Part shown: one piece after another, positions 1-9,774 of the stretch | How the letters are laid out: the number at the start of each line of letters is the position of its first letter | Numbering within the stretch: position 1 is the first letter of the stretch | Made by a program: the position numbers and the translations under genes | Notes under the pieces: generated by a model | Database searches by the model: none | Told to the model about the DNA's origin: nothing | The model's input: only the letters and a program-made list of their open reading frames with translations | DNA from: an uncultured Paracoccaceae bacterium | GTDB taxonomy: Bacteria; Pseudomonadota; Alphaproteobacteria; Rhodobacterales; Rhodobacteraceae | Length of the DNA: 64,000 nt | Assembly (NCBI GenBank): GCA_947502145.1 | Contig: CANMYO010000001.1 | Coordinates: 682,001 to 746,000 of the forward strand | Direction: 5' to 3'

Positions 1-1
1 C

Positions 2-709
2 TGGCGTCTGGCGCTGCTGGCCCTGCTGGCCACGCCCGCCGCTGCCGTCACCTGCGCGGATACCATATTTGAGGGCGTGTCGTTGACCGCCTGCAGGGTG
101 GATGCACGCACAGAAGACCTGCAGTTGTTCCACAGTGACGCCAATGGCAATGTCTTTGGCGGTTTTGCCGAGGTCGAGGACGGCCTTGGCATCACGCTGC
201 CGTTTGCGATGAACGCAGGCATGTATCACGAAGATCGCGCCCCGGTCGGGCTTTACCTTGAGGATGGCGTCATCGTTTCCGCCATTGCCACACGCGCGGG
301 GCCAGGCAACTTCGGGTTGCTGCCAAATGGCGTATTCTGCATCACCGATGACAGCGCCCGGGTCATTGAAAGCCTTGCCTATGTGGCGCAGGCCCCGTTT
401 TGCCGGGATGCGACGCAATCGGGGCCGATGTTGGTCATTGACGGCAACCTGCATCCGCAGCTTTTGCCCAACGGTACGTCAAAGTTCATCCGCAATGGCG
501 TTGGGACCAGCGCGGATGGGGCTACCGCGCATTTTGTCATCGCCAATGATCCGATCAATTTTCACACCTTCGCGCGTTTCTTTCGGGATGTGCTGGGGAC
601 ACCGCAGGCGCTCTATTTTGACGGCAAGGTTTCGCGACTGCACAGCGTTGCGCTGGGTCGGTCCGACATCGGGTTTCGGATGGGGCCGATCATCGGCGTT
701 GTGCAATAG
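2..709 (+). CDS. Exported phosphodiester glycosidase-like (DUF2233) protein, 5' partial
   Basis: The reading frame is open from base 2, so the true start lies before the window; a GTG at 77 is only an internal codon. The visible part begins with a hydrophobic run (LALLALLATPAAA) that looks like the end of a signal peptide cleaved before VTCAD, so the protein is probably exported. The body carries the pattern of the DUF2233/phosphodiester glycosidase (NAGPA-like) family: an FAMNAGMYH block, a GPGNFGLLPNGVFC block, SGPMLVIDG, and a C-terminal LYFDGKVSRLH. Members hydrolyse or bind phosphodiester-linked sugars, but the substrate here is unknown. It ends 63 bp before truB on the same strand. Family assignment rests on these motifs; the specific role is not inferable. 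Confidence 0.75.
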   Translation, partial: WRLALLALLATPAAAVTCADTIFEGVSLTACRVDARTEDLQLFHSDANGNVFGGFAEVEDGLGITLPFAMNAGMYHEDRAPVGLYLEDGVIVSAIATRAGPGNFGLLPNGVFCITDDSARVIESLAYVAQAPFCRDATQSGPMLVIDGNLHPQLLPNGTSKFIRNGVGTSADGATAHFVIANDPINFHTFARFFRDVLGTPQALYFDGKVSRLHSVALGRSDIGFRMGPIIGVVQ

Positions 710-772
710 CCGCCGCTTGACCATTGCCGCCGCCGCGATTAGCAGACCGCTTTCAGCAAAGCAGAGGCACAG

Positions 773-1687
773 ATGGCACGCAGAAAGAAGGGGCGCGACA
801 TATCGGGCTGGTTGGTGGTTGATAAACCCGCCGGGATCACCTCGACCGCGGTCGTGAACAAGGTGCGTTGGGCGCTGGAGGCCAAGAAGGCCGGCCACGC
901 AGGCACGCTTGACCCTGATGCGACCGGCGTGCTGGCGATTGCGCTGGGTGAGGCAACCAAGACGGTGCCCTATATCACCGACGCGCTGAAGGCCTACACT
1001 TTCACGATCCGGCTGGGTCAGGCAACCAACACCGATGACGCCGAGGGTGAAGTCGTTGCCGAAAGTGATCTGCGCCCGTCTGATGAAGAGATCAAGGCGG
1101 CGCTGGGCGGGTTTGTCGGCGATATCATGCAGGTGCCGCCGCAGTTTTCCGCCGTGAAGATTGATGGAGAGCGTGCGTACAAGCGCGCACGTGATGGCGA
1201 AGCGATGGAGATTGCGGCCCGCCCGCTTTGGGTTGAGGCGCTGTTGCTTGTTGATCGCCCGGACGCTGACCACGTCACGCTTGAGATGACCTGCGGCAAA
1301 GGCGGATATGTCCGCGCAATTGCGCGCGATCTGGGGGCGGCGCTGGGGTGCCACGGCCATGTCCGCGAGCTGCGCCGCATTTGGTCCGGACCGTTTGACG
1401 TTGCGCAGGGCATCAACCTTGATCTGGTCGATGCCGAAGCACGCACCCCGGATCTGGACGCACGCCTGCTGCCACTTGAAACCGGCCTGGTTGATGTGCC
1501 GCAGGTTACCTGCCTTGCCGAGGGCGTGGCCCGCCTGCGCAACGGAAATCCGGGCGAGATCATCGCCGGCGATGTGCCATTCGGTGAAGAGGCCTGGGCC
1601 GCCTATGACGGCAAAGCGATTGCCGTCGGTCAGGTCATGGGGGGCAAACTGCACCCCAGTCGCGTTTTCAACACCACCGATGATTGA
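773..1687 (+). CDS. truB: tRNA pseudouridine(55) synthase TruB
   Basis: TruB converts uridine 55 of the tRNA T-loop to pseudouridine in the cytoplasm. The 304-residue length is normal. The N-terminal substrate motif ([13 protein letters not shown], residues 12-24) is followed by [13 protein letters not shown] at 42-54, in which Asp47 is the catalytic aspartate of the family. A further conserved block ([20 protein letters not shown]) lies near 120-140 and a PUA-like C-terminal extension follows. In many proteobacteria truB precedes rpsO and pnp; here rpsO is 1.6 kb downstream with two unrelated genes between. The stop overlaps the next start by 8 bases, which suggests translational coupling. 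Start: the ATG at 773. Confidence 0.97.
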   Translation: MARRKKGRDISGWLVVDKPAGITSTAVVNKVRWALEAKKAGHAGTLDPDATGVLAIALGEATKTVPYITDALKAYTFTIRLGQATNTDDAEGEVVAESDLRPSDEEIKAALGGFVGDIMQVPPQFSAVKIDGERAYKRARDGEAMEIAARPLWVEALLLVDRPDADHVTLEMTCGKGGYVRAIARDLGAALGCHGHVRELRRIWSGPFDVAQGINLDLVDAEARTPDLDARLLPLETGLVDVPQVTCLAEGVARLRNGNPGEIIAGDVPFGEEAWAAYDGKAIAVGQVMGGKLHPSRVFNTTDD

Positions 1688-2189
1688 ACGGGCACATGAC
1701 ACCGGTCTGACTCGCTCGGTCGCGCTCTATTCCAACTGCGAGACCTATCGCTATGCCCTGACCCGTGTCTGGGGTGATGGCCGCCGGTTGCTATATGTCA
1801 TGCTAAACCCGTCAAAGGCGACGGAGCTTGCCAATGACCCCACGGTAGAGCGTTGTGAACGGCGGGCACGGGCGCTGGGCTATGGGGCGTTCCGGGTCGC
1901 GAACATCTTTGCCCTGCGCGAAACCAATCCTCATGTGATGCGGCGCGTGGCAGACCCCAATGGCGCGGAGAACGACGACGCCCTGCGCGATGGGGCGGAT
2001 TGGGCGGATGACATCCTTGCCGCCTGGGGCGTCAACGGCGCGCACCGCCAGCGCGGGCCAGAGGTGGCAGAACTATTGCAGGCGACGGGCACGCCGCTGT
2101 TCCATCTGGGGCTGACCAAAGACGGGCATCCGCGCCACCCGCTTTATGTCGCATATGCGCAGCCACTGCTCCGCTGGAATATCGGCTGA
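1680..2189 (+). CDS. DUF1643 domain protein
   Basis: A protein of 169 residues belonging to the DUF1643 family. The diagnostic blocks are visible: [20 protein letters not shown] near residues 39-58, then [13 protein letters not shown], and a C-terminal [17 protein letters not shown]. The molecular function is unknown; members are cytoplasmic and often sit beside genes for RNA or nucleotide metabolism. The reading frame is open much further upstream, inside truB, but the ATG at 1680 overlapping the truB stop is the sensible start because it gives a full-length family member and typical operon spacing. Likely cotranscribed with truB. Confidence 0.85.
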   Translation: MIERAHDTGLTRSVALYSNCETYRYALTRVWGDGRRLLYVMLNPSKATELANDPTVERCERRARALGYGAFRVANIFALRETNPHVMRRVADPNGAENDDALRDGADWADDILAAWGVNGAHRQRGPEVAELLQATGTPLFHLGLTKDGHPRHPLYVAYAQPLLRWNIG

Positions 2190-2299
2190 CGCTTTAGACA
2201 TCGTTAACCAGATTTCCAGTTTTATCACAAAATCTCAAGGCGATATGCTACCTCTGCGCGATGGATGGGGATGTTCTTTTGGTGGTCTGAGGTTACAAA

Positions 2300-3163
2300 A
2301 TGCTTGCTTTGCTAGGTTTGATTGGGGTCGCACTGACGGCGGCGGCATTCACCGATCTGACCGCGGAAGAGGTTCCACAAGACGCAGCCAGCGATCAAGA
2401 CGGTGCGGACACGCCCGAGATTGTGCCACTGGAAAATGTATTCGACATCGAACCAGACCCCGCTGACGACGCGACCGACGAAAAGGTGGTCAGCTTTACC
2501 GGCGATGCCGACGACGTGTTGTCGTCCGGTGCGGCAGATGATTTCCTTTATGGTGGCGATGGTGACGACGTGCTGGATGGCGGCGATGGCGACGACGAAT
2601 TACACGGCGGCCGTGACAATGATATCATTTTCGGCCAGGGCGGTGACGACGACATATTTGGCCACGTCGGTGACGACACTTTGCTGGGTGGCGCGGGGAA
2701 CGACACGCTGACCGGCGGCGATGGCGATGACCATCTGCGCGGTGATGCGGGCGATGACACGTTGACCGGGTATTATGGCAACGATGATCTGGACGGTGGC
2801 GCGGGGGCTGATCTGCTGAATGGTGGTGATGGAAATGACGTTGTGTCCGGACTTGGCGACGACACCAAGGATTTCCTGAACGGCGGCGATGGCGAGGACA
2901 TCATCTTGGCTGGCAAGCATGATCACGCAAACGGCGGGACCGGCGCAGATACATTTGTCATTGATCTGGGCGCTGATGCCTTTGTTGACGATTTTGACCC
3001 TGCCGAGGATGTGATTGAATTGGCTTACAACAGCGTGCCGCCAATCCTGACCACGCAGACCAGCGACGCGGGGCTGACGCTCTACGCTGATGGCGCGGTG
3101 GTGGCGACATTCGCGGGTGTCGATACGCTTGATCTGGCTGCTGTGCGTCTGGTCGCAGCTTAG
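2300..3163 (+). CDS. RTX-type calcium-binding repeat protein
   Basis: A 287-residue, very acidic protein. Residues 1-17 form one hydrophobic helix ([15 protein letters not shown]) that could be a signal or anchor. From about residue 65 to 220 it consists of GGxGxDxLxG nonapeptides (for example [20 protein letters not shown]), which in the RTX family coil into a calcium-binding parallel beta-roll. The C-terminal 55 residues ([26 protein letters not shown] and on) resemble the conserved end module of type I secreted RTX proteins, but no catalytic domain is present. A GAGG ribosome-binding site precedes the ATG. No HlyBD-type exporter genes lie nearby. It may be a short surface or matrix protein; that role is inference. 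Confidence 0.85.
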   Translation: MLALLGLIGVALTAAAFTDLTAEEVPQDAASDQDGADTPEIVPLENVFDIEPDPADDATDEKVVSFTGDADDVLSSGAADDFLYGGDGDDVLDGGDGDDELHGGRDNDIIFGQGGDDDIFGHVGDDTLLGGAGNDTLTGGDGDDHLRGDAGDDTLTGYYGNDDLDGGAGADLLNGGDGNDVVSGLGDDTKDFLNGGDGEDIILAGKHDHANGGTGADTFVIDLGADAFVDDFDPAEDVIELAYNSVPPILTTQTSDAGLTLYADGAVVATFAGVDTLDLAAVRLVAA

Positions 3164-3326
3164 ACCCGATGCGCGGCCATTTACGGCCAACAAAACCCTT
3201 TCCTTTTGTGCGAATCTTGCCTAAACGCACCCATCCGAACGCGGAATGCCCGCGCCGGACCCTCCAAGGGCCTTTCTGGACGACATCCCGGATCGCGCCA
3301 TCAACCCTTTTTTCAAGGAGACCCCG

Positions 3327-3596
3327 ATGTCGATTACTGCTGAAGACAAAGCACGGATCATGAAAGAATTCGCCACCAAAGACGGCGATACTGGTTCGCC
3401 CGAAGTGCAGGTCGCAATCCTGTCCTCGCGTATTGCCACATTGACCGAGCACTTTAAGACCCACAAGAAAGACAACCATGGCCGTCGCGGCCTGCTGAAG
3501 ATGGTGGCCCTGCGCCGCAAGCTTCTGGACTATACCCGCGGCAAGGATGAGGCCCGTTACCAGGACCTGATCAAACGTCTGGGTCTGCGCCGCTAA
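3327..3596 (+). CDS. rpsO: 30S ribosomal protein S15
   Basis: Ribosomal protein S15 (89 residues) binds 16S rRNA at the three-way junction of the central domain early in 30S assembly. The sequence [15 protein letters not shown], the [13 protein letters not shown] block and the C-terminal [12 protein letters not shown] run are characteristic over the full length. The start at 3327 is fixed by AAGGAG at 3315-3320, six bases upstream; the frame is open further upstream but has no such site. A perfect 11-bp stem terminator follows at 3645. In many bacteria pnp follows rpsO directly; here two opposite-strand genes intervene. Confidence 0.98.
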   Translation: MSITAEDKARIMKEFATKDGDTGSPEVQVAILSSRIATLTEHFKTHKKDNHGRRGLLKMVALRRKLLDYTRGKDEARYQDLIKRLGLRR

Positions 3597-3644
3597 TTCC
3601 CGCGCAAACCGGTGTGCGGCGACGCTGCGACCGACAAGAATTCC

Positions 3645-3678
3645 AAACGCCTGCCTTCATCGGCAGGCGTTTTCTTTT
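3645..3678 (+). terminator. Rho-independent terminator after rpsO
   Basis: Perfect 11-bp inverted repeat (AAACGCCTGCC at 3645-3655, GGCAGGCGTTT at 3662-3672) with a 6-base loop, running into TTTTCTTTTG. It lies 48 bases after the rpsO stop. Confidence 0.93.
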
Positions 3679-3684
3679 GTGCCG

Positions 3685-4893
3685 TCAGGCCACCACTTTG
3701 CGCAGCCGCGCGCCATCAATGATGAACAATGCAATCCCGGCACATAGCCCCAGTGCACAACCGATCCAGGCCGTGCCCACGTAATCGATCACGCTTGCGC
3801 CCGCCGCAAAGACGAGAGAGGCAAACATCGTGCCGCCAAAGTGCGAGACCGACACCAGCGATGACCCGGCGCCCGGGCGCGAGGCGACCAGATCCTGAAC
3901 ATAGCCAACGGTGATGGACAACAGGATTCCGGCACCGATCCCGCCGGGGATAATCATGATCCAGACGGATTCCATCTGCGGAAACAGGCCAAGCGATGCG
4001 ACAAAGATGGCGTAGATCAACACACCGACAAAGATCATCCCGGTCCGGGTAATGTGGCGCAGGATCATTGCCCCCATCAGCATCACCGGCGCTTCGACCA
4101 GTGCGACCCCGCCGGCGAACCATCCGACGTCGGATTCCGACCCGCCAAGGTGATTGAGGATGATCAGACCCAGAACGATATTGTAAAGATTGTTCATGCT
4201 GACGATGACCGCGATCAGGCCCAACCGCACCAGCACTGCCGTTTCCGAAAGTTCGCGCAACGCCGCGAAGAAGGTGATACCTGACTGCTTGCTTAGTGAT
4301 CCGCGTTCGTGCGGCCATTGTGTGATCACCAGCAGAAGGACCACCGTATTGACCAGCGCCACAAAGCCATAAACGGCAAGCAGGTCCATGCCCCCCGCCA
4401 CGGCCACGGCCAACAGCGGTGGCGTCAGGCCAAAGGCCCCGGCAAATGCCGCACGGATCAATGACAGACTGACATCCTTGTCCAGGCGATCATTGTTTGA
4501 CGTGGCAAGGCTCGCCATCGCGAAATACTGGGTAAAGGTCGTGGCCGCGATCGGGAACAAGACCACATGGGCCAGCAGGAAGGTTGCCTTGGCAGGCAGG
4601 ACAAAAACGCAAAGCCCGGCGCAGATACCGACAATTGTGCAGCCTGTCAGGACCTCTCTGTAGCGACCCGTCTGGTCCGAATAGATCCCGACAGAGATCG
4701 AGGCCGCGACACTGAACCCTGCGCCCAGCGTGGTCATGATCGCATATGCGGCGTTAGAGAATCCGAGCCGTTCGATGCCGATAACGGACTGAAAGGGCAC
4801 CACTGCGGCCACCCCGACCCCCATCAGGGTGATGCACATGAACGCCAGACGCAGCAGGCGATCATTCCAGGATTCTTTAATCGCTTGCAGCAC
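3685..4893 (-). CDS. MFS transporter
   Basis: A 402-residue integral membrane protein with about 12 hydrophobic segments, consistent with the major facilitator superfamily. The loop between helices 2 and 3 (GIYSDQTGRYREVL, near residues 68-81) matches the MFS A-motif G-x-x-x-D-x-x-G-R-R. The second half repeats the topology after a cytoplasmic loop near residues 190-210. The overall pattern is reminiscent of sugar-efflux (SET-type) carriers, but the substrate cannot be read from sequence. It lies 38 bp after the acyl-CoA ligase gene on the same strand and is probably cotranscribed with it, so export or uptake of a related organic acid is possible (inference). Confidence 0.85.
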   Translation of the reverse strand: MLQAIKESWNDRLLRLAFMCITLMGVGVAAVVPFQSVIGIERLGFSNAAYAIMTTLGAGFSVAASISVGIYSDQTGRYREVLTGCTIVGICAGLCVFVLPAKATFLLAHVVLFPIAATTFTQYFAMASLATSNNDRLDKDVSLSLIRAAFAGAFGLTPPLLAVAVAGGMDLLAVYGFVALVNTVVLLLVITQWPHERGSLSKQSGITFFAALRELSETAVLVRLGLIAVIVSMNNLYNIVLGLIILNHLGGSESDVGWFAGGVALVEAPVMLMGAMILRHITRTGMIFVGVLIYAIFVASLGLFPQMESVWIMIIPGGIGAGILLSITVGYVQDLVASRPGAGSSLVSVSHFGGTMFASLVFAAGASVIDYVGTAWIGCALGLCAGIALFIIDGARLRKVVA

Positions 4894-4931
4894 GCGTGCC
4901 CCCTTTGGATGCGGGGATTGGATGTCAGCCC

Positions 4932-6599
4932 CTAAGAAACGGTCCGGTGAGGACCCTCGTTTGACAGCATGTCGCGCAGGGCATTGCGAATGACTTTGCC
5001 CGTCGTGGTCATCGGCATGTTATCAACGAAGCGTACAATGCGCGGATATTCGTAAGACGCAAGGCGGGCCTTCACATGGGCGGCAATGTCCCCGGCCAGT
5101 TCGTCAGAGGCGTGATGATCCGGTGTCAGTTTGACAAAAGCGGCAACGATCTGTCCGCGCGTCGGATCGGGTGCGCCAACAACGCCTGCAATCGCGACGG
5201 CGGGGTGGCCAAGCAGGCAGTCCTCAATTTCGCCCGGCCCAATGCGATACCCGGCAGAGCTGATCACATCGTCGTCGCGCCCGATGAACTTGATCCGGCC
5301 GGATCGCATTGTCATGCCCTTGTCCCCGGTCAACAACCAGGTTCCCGCCGGGCCGGACACAAACTTCTTTGCCGTTGCCGCTGGGTTGTTCCAATAGCGC
5401 TGGAACATCACCGGGTCGGGTGACAGCACCGCGATATTGCCAATCTCGCCAGATGGAACCGCGCACCCGGTGTCAGCATCGATCACAGCGACGATATGAC
5501 CCGGCACAGCAAAGCCCATTACACCGGGTTCTGCAGGCGCAAGCGCGGCGCAGGATGACACGATCATGTTGCACTCTGTCTGGCCATAAAACTCGTTGAT
5601 TGTGACGCCAAAGGTGTCGCGCCCCCAATCTATCAGCGCAGAACCGAGCGTTTCACCACCACTTGCAACAGAGCGCAGCGGCAGCTTTCGCCCCGAGATG
5701 TCGCGATCCTGCCGCATCATCTTGAGCGCTGTAGGGGGCAGGAAAACATTGCGGACCTTGTGCTGGTCGATCAGGTCAAAGGCCGCGCTGGCGGAAAATT
5801 TGCCAAACCGCCGCGCCACAACGGCAACCCCATGGTGCAAGGCAGGCATCAGGACATCCAGCAGCCCCCCGATCCACGCCCAATCCGCCGGAGTCCAAAA
5901 CCGATCACCGGGTTGGGGAAAGAAATCATGGCTCATCTCGACCCCTGGCAAGTGACCCAGCAAGACCCGGTGGGCGTGCAATGCCCCCTTTGGCGCCCCG
6001 GTCGTTCCGGATGTATAGATCAGGATCGCCGGGTCATCGGCGGCGGTATCCACCGGCGTTAGAAGGGGCGACCGGTTGGCGCAGGCGGCGTGCAGATCGT
6101 CACATCCCGGCGCTGGGCCATCAATGGTCAACACACGTTTGAGATGGGGGAGCTGTGCGCGCAGTCCGCGCAAAGCCGCTGCGCCTTGGCGGTTTGTCAC
6201 GATGACCGATGTTTCGGAATCGCGCAGCCGGTGCAACAGTGCCTCTGGCCCGAACTGGGTGAAAAGCGGCAGTGTGACAGCGCCCATTTTTAGCGCGGCG
6301 ATATGGGACGCTGCCGTTTCAAAGCTCTGCGGCAGCAGGATCGCGACGCGGTCACCAATGGTGACATCGGCCGCAAGTACATTGGCGATCTGGTTGGAAA
6401 ACCTGCGCAGGTCAGCAAAACTATGCGTCGTGAAACGACCGTCACCGGCCACATCAATGATTGCGGGCGCATCGGGTTGGCGCGTGGCAACCCGGTCACA
6501 GATATCGACTCCAATGTTGTATCGCTGCGGAATTTCCCAGGCAAACCCGTCGCGGGTCGCCTGAATATCTGGTCCCGCATGCAGCATCCGCCCGGTCAT
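4932..6599 (-). CDS. AMP-binding acyl-CoA synthetase
   Basis: An ATP-dependent acyl-CoA ligase of the ANL superfamily, about 555 residues, cytoplasmic. Motifs are clear: the P-loop ILIYTSGTTGAPKGALH (A3), EFYGQTECN (A5), LLTGDKGMTMRSGRIKFIGRDDDVI (A7-A8 hinge), GYRIGPGEIE, and the catalytic lysine in MTTTGKVIRNALR near the C terminus. The PADWAWIGGLLDVLMPAL block resembles medium-chain and aryl acyl-CoA synthetases of the AcsM type. The start is taken at the ATG at 6599; the frame remains open to a TTG at 6635 but adds only a basic, non-conserved tail. It precedes the MFS gene by 38 bp. Substrate unknown; a medium-chain or aromatic acid is most likely. Confidence 0.9.
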   Translation of the reverse strand: MTGRMLHAGPDIQATRDGFAWEIPQRYNIGVDICDRVATRQPDAPAIIDVAGDGRFTTHSFADLRRFSNQIANVLAADVTIGDRVAILLPQSFETAASHIAALKMGAVTLPLFTQFGPEALLHRLRDSETSVIVTNRQGAAALRGLRAQLPHLKRVLTIDGPAPGCDDLHAACANRSPLLTPVDTAADDPAILIYTSGTTGAPKGALHAHRVLLGHLPGVEMSHDFFPQPGDRFWTPADWAWIGGLLDVLMPALHHGVAVVARRFGKFSASAAFDLIDQHKVRNVFLPPTALKMMRQDRDISGRKLPLRSVASGGETLGSALIDWGRDTFGVTINEFYGQTECNMIVSSCAALAPAEPGVMGFAVPGHIVAVIDADTGCAVPSGEIGNIAVLSPDPVMFQRYWNNPAATAKKFVSGPAGTWLLTGDKGMTMRSGRIKFIGRDDDVISSAGYRIGPGEIEDCLLGHPAVAIAGVVGAPDPTRGQIVAAFVKLTPDHHASDELAGDIAAHVKARLASYEYPRIVRFVDNMPMTTTGKVIRNALRDMLSNEGPHRTVS

Positions 6600-6819
6600 G
6601 TCACGGATATTGCTGCGCCTACGGCATCGCGTCAATCAGCCGCCTGCCCGGCGATGACTGATCCCCTTCCCAAAGCATCCTTTTTCCGATATGGCCGCAA
6701 AATCTGTGACGTAACGCAAAGACCCCGGCGTTGTGCAAAGGACAGGGGTCGGCGGCATGGGGCCGCCAATCAATCGGGCACTCGGACCGCCGAGACAGGC
6801 CCAATCAGAAAGACGATAG

Positions 6820-8952
6820 ATGTTTAACGAAGTCAAAAAATCCATGCAGTGGGGGCCAGAGACGCTCACACTGGAAACAGGCAAGGTTGCCCGTCAGGCA
6901 GACGGTTCAGTCATTGCCACGCTGGGCGAAACCAGCGTGATGGCAAACGTGACGTTTGCCAAAAAACCAAAGCCCGGTCAGGATTTCTTTCCGCTGACCG
7001 TCCACTACCAAGAGAAATACTATGCCGCCGGCAAAGTGCCAGGCGGCTTTTTCAAGCGCGAAGCACGTCCAACCGAGAAAGAGACGCTGACGGCGCGCCT
7101 GATCGATCGCCCTATTCGCCCGTTGTTCGTTCCCGGCTTCAAGCATGAAGTTCTGGTGATGTGCACCGTGCTGAGCCACGATCTGGTCAATGACCCCGAT
7201 ATGGTTGCGATGATTGCGGCCTCGGCTGCGCTGACCATTTCCGGCGCACCATTCATGGGCCCAATCGCTGCCTGCCGCGTTGGTTTTGAAGACGGCGATT
7301 ACGTGCTGAATCCTGAAATGGACGACATGCACAATCTGCGCATGAATCCAGAGCAGCGTCTGGATCTTGTTGTTGCCGGCACCAAAGATGCGGTGATGAT
7401 GGTCGAGTCAGAAGCTTACGAACTGACCGAAGACGAAATGCTGGGTGCTGTGACCTTTGCACATGAGCAGATCCAGCCGGTCATCGACCTGATCATTGAT
7501 CTGGCCGAAGAATGCGCAAAAGAGCCATTCGACTTTCAGCCACCAGATTACAGCGATCTTTATGCAGCCGTTAAAGCCAGCGGCGAAGACAAGATGCGGG
7601 CCGCATACGGGATTCTGGACAAGCAGGAACGCACAACGGCTGTGTCCACTGCCAAAGCAGAAATCATCGAAAGCCTCAGCGAAGAGCAGCAGGAAGATGC
7701 CAATCTTGGCGCTGCAATGAAAAAGCTCGAATCCGCGGTTCTGCGCGGTGACGTGGTCAAGAACGGTAAGCGGATCGACGGACGTGCGCTGGATACAGTG
7801 CGCCCGATCGTGTCTGAAACCGGTATTCTGCCGCGGACCCACGGTTCGGCCCTGTTCACACGGGGCGAGACTCAGGGCCTTGTTGTGACAACACTTGGCA
7901 CCGGCGACGACGAACAGATGATCGACGCATTGTCGGGCATGTATAAGTCGAACTTCATGCTGCACTACAACTTTCCACCCTATTCGGTTGGTGAAGCTGG
8001 TCGCGTGGGCCCTCCGGGTCGCCGTGAAATCGGCCACGGGAAACTGGCTTGGCGTGCGCTTCAGGCGGTTCTGCCTGCGGCAACCGACTTTCCATATACC
8101 GTGCGTGTCGTGTCTGAGATCACCGAATCCAACGGGTCATCTTCGATGGCATCTGTCTGCGGCGGGTCACTGTCGATGATGGACGCGGGTGTGCCGCTGA
8201 AATCAGCTGTAGCTGGTGTTGCCATGGGTCTGATCATGGAAGACGACGGCGAATACGCAATCTTGACCGACATTCTGGGTGACGAAGATCACCTTGGCGA
8301 CATGGACTTCAAGGTTGCCGGGACCGAAAACGGCATCACCTCGTTGCAGATGGACATCAAGATCGCGGGCATCACGCCCGAGATCATGAAAAAGGCGCTG
8401 GAGCAGGCCAAGGAAGGCCGGATGCATATTCTTGGCGAGATGTCCAAAGCGCTGACCGGCGCCAAGGACCTTGGCGTGCATGCACCCAAGATCGAGACGA
8501 TGCAGATTCCAACCGACAAGATCCGTGAAGTCATTGGATCCGGCGGCAAGGTCATCCGCGAAATCGTTGAAGTGTCAGGCGCAAAAGTCGACATCAATGA
8601 TGACGGGGTGATCAAGCTGGCGTCCAACGACGCTGACGCGATCAAGAAGGCCTATGACATGATCCACTCGATCGTGGCAGAGCCCGAAGAAGGCGTGATC
8701 TACAAAGGCACAGTTGTGAAACTGGTCGACTTTGGCGCATTCGTGAACTTCTTTGGCAAGCGCGACGGCCTTGTGCATGTGTCTCAGATCGAGAACCGCC
8801 GCTTGAACCATCCGTCCGATGTTCTCAAAGAGGGTCAGGAAGTTTGGGTCAAATTGCTTGGCTTTGATGATCGCGGCAAGGTGCGTCTGTCGATGAAGGT
8901 TGTTGACCAAGAGACAGGCCAAGAGGCCAAGAAAGACGAACCAGCCGAATAA
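6820..8952 (+). CDS. pnp: Polyribonucleotide nucleotidyltransferase (PNPase)
   Basis: PNPase, 710 residues, the phosphorolytic 3'-to-5' exoribonuclease and degradosome partner. Two RNase PH-like domains are present: the first ([34 protein letters not shown] onward) is degenerate, and the second carries the active-site region ([16 protein letters not shown], near residue 490). A KH domain ([15 protein letters not shown], about 566-580) and a C-terminal S1 domain ([28 protein letters not shown], about 632-660) follow in the usual order. The length is typical. The ATG at 6820 has only a weak purine-rich site upstream. A strong terminator lies 24 bp downstream. It is separated from rpsO by two opposite-strand genes. 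Confidence 0.98.
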   Translation: MFNEVKKSMQWGPETLTLETGKVARQADGSVIATLGETSVMANVTFAKKPKPGQDFFPLTVHYQEKYYAAGKVPGGFFKREARPTEKETLTARLIDRPIRPLFVPGFKHEVLVMCTVLSHDLVNDPDMVAMIAASAALTISGAPFMGPIAACRVGFEDGDYVLNPEMDDMHNLRMNPEQRLDLVVAGTKDAVMMVESEAYELTEDEMLGAVTFAHEQIQPVIDLIIDLAEECAKEPFDFQPPDYSDLYAAVKASGEDKMRAAYGILDKQERTTAVSTAKAEIIESLSEEQQEDANLGAAMKKLESAVLRGDVVKNGKRIDGRALDTVRPIVSETGILPRTHGSALFTRGETQGLVVTTLGTGDDEQMIDALSGMYKSNFMLHYNFPPYSVGEAGRVGPPGRREIGHGKLAWRALQAVLPAATDFPYTVRVVSEITESNGSSSMASVCGGSLSMMDAGVPLKSAVAGVAMGLIMEDDGEYAILTDILGDEDHLGDMDFKVAGTENGITSLQMDIKIAGITPEIMKKALEQAKEGRMHILGEMSKALTGAKDLGVHAPKIETMQIPTDKIREVIGSGGKVIREIVEVSGAKVDINDDGVIKLASNDADAIKKAYDMIHSIVAEPEEGVIYKGTVVKLVDFGAFVNFFGKRDGLVHVSQIENRRLNHPSDVLKEGQEVWVKLLGFDDRGKVRLSMKVVDQETGQEAKKDEPAE

Positions 8953-8976
8953 GCTGCCACGTCAGACCTATTGATT

Positions 8977-9010
8977 GGCCCCGGTGGAAACGCCGGGGCC
9001 TTTTCGTTTT
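8977..9010 (+). terminator. Rho-independent terminator after pnp
   Basis: GGCCCCGG (8977-8984) pairs with CCGGGGCC (8993-9000) around an 8-base loop, followed by TTTTCGTTTT. It ends the pnp transcript. Confidence 0.9.
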
Positions 9011-9049
9011 CACTTGCAACCGATACCGCGCAGGGGGCAGGAATTGGAC

Positions 9050-9577
9050 ATGACCTCTCAGCGACCAAACGACGATTGCGCAAGCTGTGCTGCCCTGTGT
9101 TGCATGGCATTCGCCTTTGATAAGTCGGACCTTTTTGCCCATGACAAAACGGCGGGCACGGCCTGTCGCAATTTGCGCGCAGGGGGCGACTGCGAAATCC
9201 ATGACCAACTGGTGCAAGAAGGGTATCGCGGCTGCGTGCAATATTCGTGTCATGGTGTTGGGCCGCGTGTCGTGCAGGAATGTTTTGCCGGGGCAACATG
9301 GCAAGCTGACAAGCACCTTGTTGGACCGATGATCACAACCTTTGCGATGGCACGCGAGCTGCATGACCGGGCGCAGCTGCTTGACGCGGCGCGGCTATTG
9401 CCGCTTTCGGATATCCAAGAGGCCGAACGCGACGAACTGGCGCGACGGGTGAAATTCCCCGATACGCTGAGTACCACCTGGCTTGAGCGCACAACCAAAA
9501 GCGGTGTGTCGCGCGACGTGGATCGCTTTGTGAAATCACTGCGCGAGACGGCCAGTCGGGTGCGCCCCAAACATTAG
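9050..9577 (+). CDS. Cysteine-rich hypothetical protein
   Basis: A 175-residue protein of unknown function. The N-terminal 80 residues hold nine cysteines in the order C10, C13, C17, C18, C39, C48, C62, C67 and C78, beginning CASCAALCC and including YRGCVQYSCHG. This spacing suggests a bound metal (zinc or an iron-sulfur centre). The block resembles the cysteine-rich segment placed before pentapeptide repeats in some proteobacterial proteins, but no pentapeptide repeats follow here; instead there is a helical tail. No signal peptide is visible, so it is probably cytoplasmic. The ATG at 9050 is preceded by a purine-rich AGGGGGCAGG. The gene stands alone after the pnp terminator. Confidence 0.7.
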   Translation: MTSQRPNDDCASCAALCCMAFAFDKSDLFAHDKTAGTACRNLRAGGDCEIHDQLVQEGYRGCVQYSCHGVGPRVVQECFAGATWQADKHLVGPMITTFAMARELHDRAQLLDAARLLPLSDIQEAERDELARRVKFPDTLSTTWLERTTKSGVSRDVDRFVKSLRETASRVRPKH

Positions 9578-9774
9578 CCGATCGTTAACCACAGCATCTC
9601 GTCGTGTTTAGGCCGCGCGCCCACAATATGTTGCATCATCGCTACGGAACTGTGGCCTCCATACCGCACCGCGCAGACGCAGCGGAAATCGCCGTATCGG
9701 CGCAAACCGGGCAAGATGCTATGCAGGTCGTCAGAAAAAGCCCGCGAAGGGCAGGAGACGAGCAGGTCTTGACG

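Noticed and set aside
479-1702. Long minus-strand open frame (about 407 codons) opposite truB
   Set aside because: It is the antisense of truB in a GC-rich gene, has no family pattern, and truB is unambiguous.
2548-3193. Minus-strand frames and repeated DNA in the RTX gene that look like a repeat array
   Set aside because: The periodicity is the GGxGxDxLx protein repeat at codon level, with variable spacing, not a CRISPR array or a second gene.
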